Of a stretch of DNA of 64,000 nt, positions 10,377 to 23,689 are shown piece by piece. The notes under the pieces were generated by a model. That model did no database searches. It saw only the letters and a list, made by a program, of their open reading frames with translations, and was not told the DNA's origin. The stretch comes from Marsupella aquatica (Eukaryota; Marchantiophyta). Each line of letters starts with the position of its first letter. Position 1 is the stretch's first letter. The stretch spans positions 23,612,177 through 23,676,176 of the forward strand of contig OZ316897.1 of assembly GCA_973895155.1 (NCBI GenBank), read 5' to 3'. The position numbers and the translations under genes are program-made.

Positions 10377-12399
10377 CTGTAAACCCTAAACCATAAACCC
10401 TAAACCCTAAACGCTAACCCTTTTTTTTCTTTTTGCTATACTTGTCAAAAAAACGTGCTAGGCGAGCACGTAACGTTCCAAAACGTGCTATTTGCGCAAA
10501 TCCACCAAAATGAAACGTTTTACCAATACTTTAAAAAAGTCAAAATTACATAAAAAGCCAACTACTCGTACCCCTAGTTGTGATCACCTCGTCGCGATAG
10601 GAGCGTGGACTCACTCCTAGTATGCATACATTGGGGGTGATTCACCCCCAATCTTGACCATCCTCACCCCCAATGCACGCACCCCCAAAACTGGGGGCCA
10701 CCCTCACCCTCAACCCCCATGGAACCCCTCCCCCACCCTCACCCCCAGCTCGTTACACCCCCAATGCTACATTAGGGTTGCACAGGCCCCCATGTGCACG
10801 CACCCCCAAAACTGGGGGCCATCCTCACCCTCAACCCCCATGGAACCCCTCCCCCACCCTCACCCCCAGCTCGTTACACCCCCAATGCTCAATTAGGGTT
10901 GCACACGCCCCCATGTGCACGCACCCCCAAAACTGGGGGCCACCCTCACCCTCAACCCCCATGGAACCCCTCCCCCACCCTCACCCCCAGCTCGTTACAC
11001 CCCCAATGCTCAATTAGGGTTGCACACGCCCCCATGTGCACGCACCCCCAAAACTGGGGGCCATCCTCACCCTCAACCCCCATGGAACCCCTCCCCCACC
11101 CTCACCCCCAGCTCGTTACACCCCCAATGCTCAATTAGGGTTGCACACGCCCCCATGTGCACGCACCCCCAAAACTGGGGGCCACCCTCACCCTCAACCC
11201 CCATGGAACCCCTCCCCCACCCTCACCCCCAGCTCGTTACACCCCCAATGCTACAGTAGGGTTGCACACGCCCCCATGTGCACGCACCCCCAAAATTGGG
11301 GGCCACCCTCACCCTCAACCCCCATGGAACCCCTCCCCCTCCCTCACCCCCAGCTCGTTACACCCCCAATGCTCAATTAGGGTTGCACACGCCCCCATGT
11401 GCACGCACCCCCAAAACTGGGGGCCACCCTCACCCTCAACCCCCATGGAACCCCTCCCCCTCCCTCACCCCCTGCTCGTTACACCCCCAATGCTACAGTA
11501 GGGTTGCACACGCCCCCATGTGCACGCACCCCCAAAACTGGGGGCCACCCTCACCCTCAACCCCCATGGAACCCCTCCCCCTCCCTCACCCCCAGCTCGT
11601 TACACCCCCAATGCTCAATTAGGGTTGCACACGCCCCCATGTGCACGCACCCCCAAAACTGGGGGCCACCCTCACCCTCAACCCCCATGGAACCCCTCCC
11701 CCACCCTCACCCCCAGCTCGTTACACCCCCAATGCTCAATTAGGGTTGCACACGCCCCCATGTGCACGCACCCCCAAAACTGGGGGCCATCCTCACCCTC
11801 AACCCCCATGGAACCCCTCCCCCACCCTCACCCCCAGCTCGTTACACCCCCAATGCTCAATTAGGGTTGCACACGCCCCCATGTGCACGCACCCCCAAAA
11901 CTGGGGGCCACCCTCACCCTCAACCCCCATGGAACCCCTCCCCCACCCTCACCCCCAGCTCGTTACACCCCCAATGCTACAGTAGGGTTGCACACGCCCC
12001 CATGTGCACGCACCCCCAAAACTGGGGGCCATCCTCACCCTCAACCCCCATGGAACCCCTCCCCCACCCTCACCCCCAGCTCGTTACACCCCCAATGCTC
12101 AATTAGGGTTGCACAGGCCCCCATGTGCACGCACCCCCAAAACTGGGGGCCACCCTCACCCTCAACCCCCATGGAACCCCTCCCCCACCCTCACCCCCAG
12201 CTCGTTACACCCCCAAAAGCTACAGTAGGGTGGCACTCGCCCCCTGGTACACGCACCCCGAAAATTGCGGGGTACCCCCACCCCTAGCCCCTCCAAAATG
12301 CGCACACAACAAACTGGGGGTCAAACTCACCCCCAATATTCAATAATCATACCAGTACTTAAAAAACTGGTATGCCACATGTGAAAACTGGGGATGACA
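10377..12399 (+). repeat. Long unit L-a, directly after another long unit
   Basis: 2023 bp, subtype L-a (ccatcc in monomer 12, cacagg before monomer 13, A tail). It follows the L-b unit directly, the only L-L neighbour pair in the window. Confidence 0.94.
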
Positions 12400-14509
12400 C
12401 TGTAAACCCTAAACCATAAACCCTAAACCCTAAACGCTAACCCTTTTTTTTCTTTTTGCTATACTTGTCAAAAAAACGTGCTAGGCGAGCACGTAACGTT
12501 CCAAAACGTGCTATTTGCGCAAATCCACCAAAATGAAACGTTTTACCAATACTTTAAAAAAGTCAAAATTACATAAAAAGCCAACTACTCGTACCCCTAG
12601 TTGTGATCACCTCGTCGCGATAGGAGCGTGGACTCACTCCTAGTATGCATACATTGGGGGTGATTCACCCCCAATCTTGACCATCCTCACCCCCAATGCA
12701 CGCACCCCCAAAACTGGGGGCCACCCTCACCCTCAACCCCCATGGAACCCCTCCCCCACCCTCACCCCCAGCTCGTTACACCCCCAATGCTACATTAGGG
12801 TTGCACAGGCCCCCATGTGCACGCACCCCCAAAACTGGGGGCCATCCTCACCCTCAACCCCCATGGAACCCCTCCCCCACCCTCACCCCCAGCTCGTTAC
12901 ACCCCCAATGCTCAATTAGGGTTGCACACGCCCCCATGTGCACGCACCCCCAAAACTGGGGGCCACCCTCACCCTCAACCCCCATGGAACCCCTCCCCCA
13001 CCCTCACCCCCAGCTCGTTACACCCCCAATGCTACAGTAGGGTTGCACACGCCCCCATGTGCACGCACCCCCAAAACTGGGGGCCATCCTCACCCTCAAC
13101 CCCCATGGAACCCCTCCCCCACCCTCACCCCCAGCTCGTTACACCCCCAATGCTCAATTAGGGTTGCACACGCCCCCATGTGCACGCACCCCCAAAACTG
13201 GGGGCCACCCTCACCCTCAACCCCCATGGAACCCCTCCCCCACCCTCACCCCCAGCTCGTTACACCCCCAAAAGCTACAGTAGGGTGGCACTCGCCCCCT
13301 GGTACACGCACCCCGAAAATTGCGGGGTACCCCCACCCCTAGCCCCTCCAAAATGCGCACACAACAAACTCGGGGTCAAACTCACCCCCAATATTCAATA
13401 ATCATACCAGTACTTAAAAAACTGGTATGCCACATGTGAAAACTGGGGATGACACTGTAAACCCTAAACCATAAACCCTAAACCCTAAACGCTAACCCTT
13501 TTTTTTCTTTTTGCTATACTTGTCAAAAAAACGTGCTAGGCGAGCACGTAACGTTCCAAAACGTGCTATTTGCGCAAATCCACCAAAATGAAACGTTTTA
13601 CCAATACTTTAAAAAAGTCAAAATTACATAAAAAGCCAACTACTCGTACCCCTAGTTGTGATCACCTCGTCGCGATAGGAGCGTGGACTCACTCCTAGTA
13701 TGCATACATTGGGGGTGATTCACCCCCAATCTTGACCATCCTCACCCCCAATGCACGCACCCCCAAAACTGGGGGCCACCCTCACCCTCAACCCCCATGG
13801 AACCCCTCCCCCACCCTCACCCCCAGCTCGTTACACCCCCAATGCTACATTAGGGTTGCACACGCCCCCATGTGCACGCACCCCCAAAATTGGGGGCCAC
13901 CCTCACCCTCAACCCCCATGGAACCCCTCCCCCTCCCTCACCCCCAGCTCGTTACACCCCCAATGCTCAATTAGGGTTGCACACGCCCCCATGTGCACGC
14001 ACCCCCAAAACTGGGGGCCACCCTCACCCTCAACCCCCATGGAACCCCTCCCCCTCCCTCACCCCCTGCTCGTTACACCCCCAATGCTACAGTAGGGTTG
14101 CACACGCCCCCATGTGCACGCACCCCCAAAACTGGGGGCCACCCTCACCCTCAACCCCCATGGAACCCCTCCCCCACCCTCACCCCCAGCTCGTTACACC
14201 CCCAATGCTCAATTAGGGTTGCACAGGCCCCCATGTGCACGCACCCCCAAAACTGGGGGCCACCCTCACCCTCAACCCCCATGGAACCCCTCCCCCACCC
14301 TCACCCCCAGCTCGTTACACCCCCAAAAGCTACAGTAGGGTGGCACTCGCCCCCTGGTACACGCACCCCGAAAATTGCGGGGTACCCCCACCCCTAGCCC
14401 CTCCAAAATGCGCACACAACAAACTGGGGGTCAAACTCACCCCCAATATTCAATAATCATACCAGTACTTAAAAAACTGGTATGCCACATGTGAAAACTG
14501 GGGATGACA
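12400..14509 (+). repeat. Short units B2 and A
   Basis: B2 at 12400-13454 (monomer 3 ends ctacagtaggg, tail aaactcggggtc) and A at 13455-14509, forming one 2110-bp B/A pair. Confidence 0.94.
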
Positions 14510-16532
14510 CTGTAAACCCTAAACCATAAACCCTAAACCCTAAACGCTAACCCTTTTTTTTCTTTTTGCTATACTTGTCAAAAAAACGTGCTAGGCGAGC
14601 ACGTAACGTTCCAAAACGTGCTATTTGCGCAAATCCACCAAAATGAAACGTTTTACCAATACTTTAAAAAAGTCAAAATTACATAAAAAGCCAACTACTC
14701 GTACCCCTAGTTGTGATCACCTCGTCGCGATAGGAGCGTGGACTCACTCCTAGTATGCATACATTGGGGGTGATTCACCCCCAATCTTGACCATCCTCAC
14801 CCCCAATGCACGCACCCCCAAAACTGGGGGCCACCCTCACCCTCAACCCCCATGGAACCCCTCCCCCACCCTCACCCCCAGCTCGTTACACCCCCAATGC
14901 TACATTAGGGTTGCACAGGCCCCCATGTGCACGCACCCCCAAAACTGGGGGCCATCCTCACCCTCAACCCCCATGGAACCCCTCCCCCACCCTCACCCCC
15001 AGCTCGTTACACCCCCAATGCTCAATTAGGGTTGCACACGCCCCCATGTGCACGCACCCCCAAAACTGGGGGCCACCCTCACCCTCAACCCCCATGGAAC
15101 CCCTCCCCCACCCTCACCCCCAGCTCGTTACACCCCCAATGCTCAATTAGGGTTGCACACGCCCCCATGTGCACGCACCCCCAAAACTGGGGGCCATCCT
15201 CACCCTCAACCCCCATGGAACCCCTCCCCCACCCTCACCCCCAGCTCGTTACACCCCCAATGCTCAATTAGGGTTGCACACGCCCCCATGTGCACGCACC
15301 CCCAAAACTGGGGGCCACCCTCACCCTCAACCCCCATGGAACCCCTCCCCCACCCTCACCCCCAGCTCGTTACACCCCCAATGCTACAGTAGGGTTGCAC
15401 ACGCCCCCATGTGCACGCACCCCCAAAATTGGGGGCCACCCTCACCCTCAACCCCCATGGAACCCCTCCCCCTCCCTCACCCCCAGCTCGTTACACCCCC
15501 AATGCTCAATTAGGGTTGCACACGCCCCCATGTGCACGCACCCCCAAAACTGGGGGCCACCCTCACCCTCAACCCCCATGGAACCCCTCCCCCTCCCTCA
15601 CCCCCTGCTCGTTACACCCCCAATGCTACAGTAGGGTTGCACACGCCCCCATGTGCACGCACCCCCAAAACTGGGGGCCACCCTCACCCTCAACCCCCAT
15701 GGAACCCCTCCCCCTCCCTCACCCCCAGCTCGTTACACCCCCAATGCTCAATTAGGGTTGCACACGCCCCCATGTGCACGCACCCCCAAAACTGGGGGCC
15801 ACCCTCACCCTCAACCCCCATGGAACCCCTCCCCCACCCTCACCCCCAGCTCGTTACACCCCCAATGCTCAATTAGGGTTGCACACGCCCCCATGTGCAC
15901 GCACCCCCAAAACTGGGGGCCATCCTCACCCTCAACCCCCATGGAACCCCTCCCCCACCCTCACCCCCAGCTCGTTACACCCCCAATGCTCAATTAGGGT
16001 TGCACACGCCCCCATGTGCACGCACCCCCAAAACTGGGGGCCACCCTCACCCTCAACCCCCATGGAACCCCTCCCCCACCCTCACCCCCAGCTCGTTACA
16101 CCCCCAATGCTACAGTAGGGTTGCACACGCCCCCATGTGCACGCACCCCCAAAACTGGGGGCCACCCTCACCCTCAACCCCCATGGAACCCCTCCCCCAC
16201 CCTCACCCCCAGCTCGTTACACCCCCAATGCTCAATTAGGGTTGCACAGGCCCCCATGTGCACGCACCCCCAAAACTGGGGGCCACCCTCACCCTCAACC
16301 CCCATGGAACCCCTCCCCCACCCTCACCCCCAGCTCGTTACACCCCCAAAAGCTACAGTAGGGTGGCACTCGCCCCCTGGTACACGCACCCCGAAAATTG
16401 CGGGGTACCCCCACCCCTAGCCCCTCCAAAATGCGCACACAACAAACTGGGGGTCAAACTCACCCCCAATATTCAATAATCATACCAGTACTTAAAAAAC
16501 TGGTATGCCACATGTGAAAACTGGGGATGACA
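14510..16532 (+). repeat. Long unit L-b, 13 monomers
   Basis: 2023 bp with ccaccc in monomer 12, cacagg before monomer 13 and an A tail, the same as the L-b unit at 8354. Confidence 0.94.
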
Positions 16533-18642
16533 CTGTAAACCCTAAACCATAAACCCTAAACCCTAAACGCTAACCCTTTTTTTTCTTTTTGCTATACTTG
16601 TCAAAAAAACGTGCTAGGCGAGCACGTAACGTTCCAAAACGTGCTATTTGCGCAAATCCACCAAAATGAAACGTTTTACCAATACTTTAAAAAAGTCAAA
16701 ATTACATAAAAAGCCAACTACTCGTACCCCTAGTTGTGATCACCTCGTCGCGATAGGAGCGTGGACTCACTCCTAGTATGCATACATTGGGGGTGATTCA
16801 CCCCCAATCTTGACCATCCTCACCCCCAATGCACGCACCCCCAAAACTGGGGGCCACCCTCACCCTCAACCCCCATGGAACCCCTCCCCCACCCTCACCC
16901 CCAGCTCGTTACACCCCCAATGCTACATTAGGGTTGCACAGGCCCCCATGTGCACGCACCCCCAAAACTGGGGGCCATCCTCACCCTCAACCCCCATGGA
17001 ACCCCTCCCCCACCCTCACCCCCAGCTCGTTACACCCCCAATGCTCAATTAGGGTTGCACACGCCCCCATGTGCACGCACCCCCAAAACTGGGGGCCACC
17101 CTCACCCTCAACCCCCATGGAACCCCTCCCCCACCCTCACCCCCAGCTCGTTACACCCCCAATGCTACAGTAGGGTTGCACACGCCCCCATGTGCACGCA
17201 CCCCCAAAACTGGGGGCCATCCTCACCCTCAACCCCCATGGAACCCCTCCCCCACCCTCACCCCCAGCTCGTTACACCCCCAATGCTCAATTAGGGTTGC
17301 ACACGCCCCCATGTGCACGCACCCCCAAAACTGGGGGCCACCCTCACCCTCAACCCCCATGGAACCCCTCCCCCACCCTCACCCCCAGCTCGTTACACCC
17401 CCAAAAGCTACAGTAGGGTGGCACTCGCCCCCTGGTACACGCACCCCGAAAATTGCGGGGTACCCCCACCCCTAGCCCCTCCAAAATGCGCACACAACAA
17501 ACTCGGGGTCAAACTCACCCCCAATATTCAATAATCATACCAGTACTTAAAAAACTGGTATGCCACATGTGAAAACTGGGGATGACACTGTAAACCCTAA
17601 ACCATAAACCCTAAACCCTAAACGCTAACCCTTTTTTTTCTTTTTGCTATACTTGTCAAAAAAACGTGCTAGGCGAGCACGTAACGTTCCAAAACGTGCT
17701 ATTTGCGCAAATCCACCAAAATGAAACGTTTTACCAATACTTTAAAAAAGTCAAAATTACATAAAAAGCCAACTACTCGTACCCCTAGTTGTGATCACCT
17801 CGTCGCGATAGGAGCGTGGACTCACTCCTAGTATGCATACATTGGGGGTGATTCACCCCCAATCTTGACCATCCTCACCCCCAATGCACGCACCCCCAAA
17901 ACTGGGGGCCACCCTCACCCTCAACCCCCATGGAACCCCTCCCCCACCCTCACCCCCAGCTCGTTACACCCCCAATGCTACATTAGGGTTGCACACGCCC
18001 CCATGTGCACGCACCCCCAAAATTGGGGGCCACCCTCACCCTCAACCCCCATGGAACCCCTCCCCCTCCCTCACCCCCAGCTCGTTACACCCCCAATGCT
18101 CAATTAGGGTTGCACACGCCCCCATGTGCACGCACCCCCAAAACTGGGGGCCACCCTCACCCTCAACCCCCATGGAACCCCTCCCCCTCCCTCACCCCCT
18201 GCTCGTTACACCCCCAATGCTACAGTAGGGTTGCACACGCCCCCATGTGCACGCACCCCCAAAACTGGGGGCCACCCTCACCCTCAACCCCCATGGAACC
18301 CCTCCCCCACCCTCACCCCCAGCTCGTTACACCCCCAATGCTCAATTAGGGTTGCACAGGCCCCCATGTGCACGCACCCCCAAAACTGGGGGCCACCCTC
18401 ACCCTCAACCCCCATGGAACCCCTCCCCCACCCTCACCCCCAGCTCGTTACACCCCCAAAAGCTACAGTAGGGTGGCACTCGCCCCCTGGTACACGCACC
18501 CCGAAAATTGCGGGGTACCCCCACCCCTAGCCCCTCCAAAATGCGCACACAACAAACTGGGGGTCAAACTCACCCCCAATATTCAATAATCATACCAGTA
18601 CTTAAAAAACTGGTATGCCACATGTGAAAACTGGGGATGACA
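16533..18642 (+). repeat. Short units B2 and A
   Basis: B2 at 16533-17587 and A at 17588-18642, both 1055 bp with all type sites as expected. Confidence 0.94.
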
Positions 18643-20665
18643 CTGTAAACCCTAAACCATAAACCCTAAACCCTAAACGCTAACCCTTTTTTTTCTTTTT
18701 GCTATACTTGTCAAAAAAACGTGCTAGGCGAGCACGTAACGTTCCAAAACGTGCTATTTGCGCAAATCCACCAAAATGAAACGTTTTACCAATACTTTAA
18801 AAAAGTCAAAATTACATAAAAAGCCAACTACTCGTACCCCTAGTTGTGATCACCTCGTCGCGATAGGAGCGTGGACTCACTCCTAGTATGCATACATTGG
18901 GGGTGATTCACCCCCAATCTTGACCATCCTCACCCCCAATGCACGCACCCCCAAAACTGGGGGCCACCCTCACCCTCAACCCCCATGGAACCCCTCCCCC
19001 ACCCTCACCCCCAGCTCGTTACACCCCCAATGCTACATTAGGGTTGCACAGGCCCCCATGTGCACGCACCCCCAAAACTGGGGGCCATCCTCACCCTCAA
19101 CCCCCATGGAACCCCTCCCCCACCCTCACCCCCAGCTCGTTACACCCCCAATGCTCAATTAGGGTTGCACACGCCCCCATGTGCACGCACCCCCAAAACT
19201 GGGGGCCACCCTCACCCTCAACCCCCATGGAACCCCTCCCCCACCCTCACCCCCAGCTCGTTACACCCCCAATGCTCAATTAGGGTTGCACACGCCCCCA
19301 TGTGCACGCACCCCCAAAACTGGGGGCCATCCTCACCCTCAACCCCCATGGAACCCCTCCCCCACCCTCACCCCCAGCTCGTTACACCCCCAATGCTCAA
19401 TTAGGGTTGCACACGCCCCCATGTGCACGCACCCCCAAAACTGGGGGCCACCCTCACCCTCAACCCCCATGGAACCCCTCCCCCACCCTCACCCCCAGCT
19501 CGTTACACCCCCAATGCTACAGTAGGGTTGCACACGCCCCCATGTGCACGCACCCCCAAAATTGGGGGCCACCCTCACCCTCAACCCCCATGGAACCCCT
19601 CCCCCTCCCTCACCCCCAGCTCGTTACACCCCCAATGCTCAATTAGGGTTGCACACGCCCCCATGTGCACGCACCCCCAAAACTGGGGGCCACCCTCACC
19701 CTCAACCCCCATGGAACCCCTCCCCCTCCCTCACCCCCTGCTCGTTACACCCCCAATGCTACAGTAGGGTTGCACACGCCCCCATGTGCACGCACCCCCA
19801 AAACTGGGGGCCACCCTCACCCTCAACCCCCATGGAACCCCTCCCCCTCCCTCACCCCCAGCTCGTTACACCCCCAATGCTCAATTAGGGTTGCACACGC
19901 CCCCATGTGCACGCACCCCCAAAACTGGGGGCCACCCTCACCCTCAACCCCCATGGAACCCCTCCCCCACCCTCACCCCCAGCTCGTTACACCCCCAATG
20001 CTCAATTAGGGTTGCACACGCCCCCATGTGCACGCACCCCCAAAACTGGGGGCCATCCTCACCCTCAACCCCCATGGAACCCCTCCCCCACCCTCACCCC
20101 CAGCTCGTTACACCCCCAATGCTCAATTAGGGTTGCACACGCCCCCATGTGCACGCACCCCCAAAACTGGGGGCCACCCTCACCCTCAACCCCCATGGAA
20201 CCCCTCCCCCACCCTCACCCCCAGCTCGTTACACCCCCAATGCTACAGTAGGGTTGCACACGCCCCCATGTGCACGCACCCCCAAAACTGGGGGCCATCC
20301 TCACCCTCAACCCCCATGGAACCCCTCCCCCACCCTCACCCCCAGCTCGTTACACCCCCAATGCTCAATTAGGGTTGCACAGGCCCCCATGTGCACGCAC
20401 CCCCAAAACTGGGGGCCACCCTCACCCTCAACCCCCATGGAACCCCTCCCCCACCCTCACCCCCAGCTCGTTACACCCCCAAAAGCTACAGTAGGGTGGC
20501 ACTCGCCCCCTGGTACACGCACCCCGAAAATTGCGGGGTACCCCCACCCCTAGCCCCTCCAAAATGCGCACACAACAAACTGGGGGTCAAACTCACCCCC
20601 AATATTCAATAATCATACCAGTACTTAAAAAACTGGTATGCCACATGTGAAAACTGGGGATGACA
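18643..20665 (+). repeat. Long unit L-a, 13 monomers
   Basis: 2023 bp, ccatcc in monomer 12 and cacagg before monomer 13 with an A tail; third copy of subtype L-a. Confidence 0.94.
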
Positions 20666-21720
20666 CTGTAAACCCTAAACCATAAACCCTAAACCCTAAA
20701 CGCTAACCCTTTTTTTTCTTTTTGCTATACTTGTCAAAAAAACGTGCTAGGCGAGCACGTAACGTTCCAAAACGTGCTATTTGCGCAAATCCACCAAAAT
20801 GAAACGTTTTACCAATACTTTAAAAAAGTCAAAATTACATAAAAAGCCAACTACTCGTACCCCTAGTTGTGATCACCTCGTCGCGATAGGAGCGTGGACT
20901 CACTCCTAGTATGCATACATTGGGGGTGATTCACCCCCAATCTTGACCATCCTCACCCCCAATGCACGCACCCCCAAAACTGGGGGCCACCCTCACCCTC
21001 AACCCCCATGGAACCCCTCCCCCACCCTCACCCCCAGCTCGTTACACCCCCAATGCTACATTAGGGTTGCACACGCCCCCATGTGCACGCACCCCCAAAA
21101 TTGGGGGCCACCCTCACCCTCAACCCCCATGGAACCCCTCCCCCTCCCTCACCCCCAGCTCGTTACACCCCCAATGCTCAATTAGGGTTGCACACGCCCC
21201 CATGTGCACGCACCCCCAAAACTGGGGGCCACCCTCACCCTCAACCCCCATGGAACCCCTCCCCCTCCCTCACCCCCTGCTCGTTACACCCCCAATGCTA
21301 CAGTAGGGTTGCACACGCCCCCATGTGCACGCACCCCCAAAACTGGGGGCCACCCTCACCCTCAACCCCCATGGAACCCCTCCCCCACCCTCACCCCCAG
21401 CTCGTTACACCCCCAATGCTCAATTAGGGTTGCACAGGCCCCCATGTGCACGCACCCCCAAAACTGGGGGCCACCCTCACCCTCAACCCCCATGGAACCC
21501 CTCCCCCACCCTCACCCCCAGCTCGTTACACCCCCAAAAGCTACAGTAGGGTGGCACTCGCCCCCTGGTACACGCACCCCGAAAATTGCGGGGTACCCCC
21601 ACCCCTAGCCCCTCCAAAATGCGCACACAACAAACTGGGGGTCAAACTCACCCCCAATATTCAATAATCATACCAGTACTTAAAAAACTGGTATGCCACA
21701 TGTGAAAACTGGGGATGACA
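20666..21720 (+). repeat. Short unit A
   Basis: 1055 bp, type A by all diagnostic sites. Confidence 0.95.
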
Positions 21721-22449
21721 CTGTAAACCCTAAACCATAAACCCTAAACCCTAAACGCTAACCCTTTTTTTTCTTTTTGCTATACTTGTCAAAAAAACGT
21801 GCTAGGCGAGCACGTAACGTTCCAAAACGTGCTATTTGCGCAAATCCACCAAAATGAAACGTTTTACCAATACTTTAAAAAAGTCAAAATTACATAAAAA
21901 GCCAACTACTCGTACCCCTAGTTGTGATCACCTCGTCGCGATAGGAGCGTGGACTCACTCCTAGTATGCATACATTGGGGGTGATTCACCCCCAATCTTG
22001 ACCATCCTCACCCCCAATGCACGCACCCCCAAAACTGGGGGCCACCCTCACCCTCAACCCCCATGGAACCCCTCCCCCACCCTCACCCCCAGCTCGTTAC
22101 ACCCCCAATGCTACATTAGGGTTGCACAGGCCCCCATGTGCACGCACCCCCAAAACTGGGGGCCATCCTCACCCTCAACCCCCATGGAACCCCTCCCCCA
22201 CCCTCACCCCCAGCTCGTTACACCCCCAATGCTCAATTAGGGTTGCACACGCCCCCATGTGCACGCACCCCCAAAACTGGGGGCCACCCTCACCCTCAAC
22301 CCCCATGGAACCCCTCCCCCACCCTCACCCCCAGCTCGTTACACCCCCAATGCTCAATTAGGGTTGCACACGCCCCCATGTGCACGCACCCCCAAAACTG
22401 GGGGCCATCCTCACCCTCAACCCCCATGGAACCCCTCCCCCACCCTCAC
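21721..22449 (+). repeat. Unit of type B1 or L, cut by gap 1
   Basis: The B head and monomers 1-3 are complete, and monomer 4 (from 22380) breaks off at the N run. Monomer 3 ends ctcaattaggg, which excludes B2 and leaves B1 or any L subtype. Confidence 0.9.
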
Positions 22450-22649
22450 NNNNNNNNNNNNNNNNNNNNNNNNNNNNNNNNNNNNNNNNNNNNNNNNNNN
22501 NNNNNNNNNNNNNNNNNNNNNNNNNNNNNNNNNNNNNNNNNNNNNNNNNNNNNNNNNNNNNNNNNNNNNNNNNNNNNNNNNNNNNNNNNNNNNNNNNNNN
22601 NNNNNNNNNNNNNNNNNNNNNNNNNNNNNNNNNNNNNNNNNNNNNNNNN
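22450..22649. other. Assembly gap 1, exactly 200 N
   Basis: A run of 200 N. The array is plus-strand on the left and minus-strand on the right. The same length as the two other gaps shows a placeholder and not a measured distance. Confidence 0.99.
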
Positions 22650-23689
22650 TCACATGTGGCATACCAGTTTTTTAAGTACTGGTATGATTATTGAATATTG
22701 GGGGTGAGTTTGACCCCCAGTTTGTTGTGTGCGCATTTTGGAGGGGCTAGGGGTGGGGGTACCCCGCAATTTTCGGGGTGCGTGTACCAGGGGGCGAGTG
22801 CCACCCTACTGTAGCTTTTGGGGGTGTAACGAGCTGGGGGTGAGGGTGGGGGAGGGGTTCCATGGGGGTTGAGGGTGAGGGTGGCCCCCAGTTTTGGGGG
22901 TGCGTGCACATGGGGGCCTGTGCAACCCTAATTGAGCATTGGGGGTGTAACGAGCTGGGGGTGAGGGTGGGGGAGGGGTTCCATGGGGGTTGAGGGTGAG
23001 GGTGGCCCCCAGTTTTGGGGGTGCGTGCACATGGGGGCGTGTGCAACCCTACTGTAGCATTGGGGGTGTAACGAGCAGGGGGTGAGGGAGGGGGAGGGGT
23101 TCCATGGGGGTTGAGGGTGAGGGTGGCCCCCAGTTTTGGGGGTGCGTGCACATGGGGGCGTGTGCAACCCTAATTGAGCATTGGGGGTGTAACGAGCTGG
23201 GGGTGAGGGAGGGGGAGGGGTTCCATGGGGGTTGAGGGTGAGGGTGGCCCCCAATTTTGGGGGTGCGTGCACATGGGGGCGTGTGCAACCCTAATGTAGC
23301 ATTGGGGGTGTAACGAGCTGGGGGTGAGGGTGGGGGAGGGGTTCCATGGGGGTTGAGGGTGAGGGTGGCCCCCAGTTTTGGGGGTGCGTGCATTGGGGGT
23401 GAGGATGGTCAAGATTGGGGGTGAATCACCCCCAATGTATGCATACTAGGAGTGAGTCCACGCTCCTATCGCGACGAGGTGATCACAACTAGGGGTACGA
23501 GTAGTTGGCTTTTTATGTAATTTTGACTTTTTTAAAGTATTGGTAAAACGTTTCATTTTGGTGGATTTGCGCAAATAGCACGTTTTGGAACGTTACGTGC
23601 TCGCCTAGCACGTTTTTTTGACAAGTATAGCAAAAAGAAAAAAAAGGGTTAGCGTTTAGGGTTTAGGGTTTATGGTTTAGGGTTTACAG
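22650..23689 (-). repeat. Short unit A at the contig edge, 1040 of 1055 bp
   Basis: Type A unit lacking only the last 15 bases of the tail, which fall in gap 1. No other indel is seen. Confidence 0.93.

Larger units (their letters stand above)
1..22449 (+). repeat. Satellite array block 1, plus orientation, 17 units
   Basis: Head-to-tail array with unit starts at 1, 1056, 2111, 3166, 4221, 5276, 7299, 8354, 10377, 12400, 13455, 14510, 16533, 17588, 18643, 20666 and 21721. Start-to-start distances are only 1055 or 2023 bp. Type order is A B1 A B1 A L A L L B2 A L B2 A L A and a truncated B or L. All five L units here start as B and end as A, unlike every L unit elsewhere in the window. Apart from type-defining sites I noticed one private substitution (position 1939), so the units are almost identical. 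No gene is present. The telomere-like heads read CCCTAAA on the plus strand throughout. Confidence 0.97.

Noticed and set aside
22138-22707. Longer open frames across the N runs (also near 34558-34967 and 50650-51343)
   Set aside because: They stay open only because unknown bases cannot produce stops; the real parts are satellite monomers.
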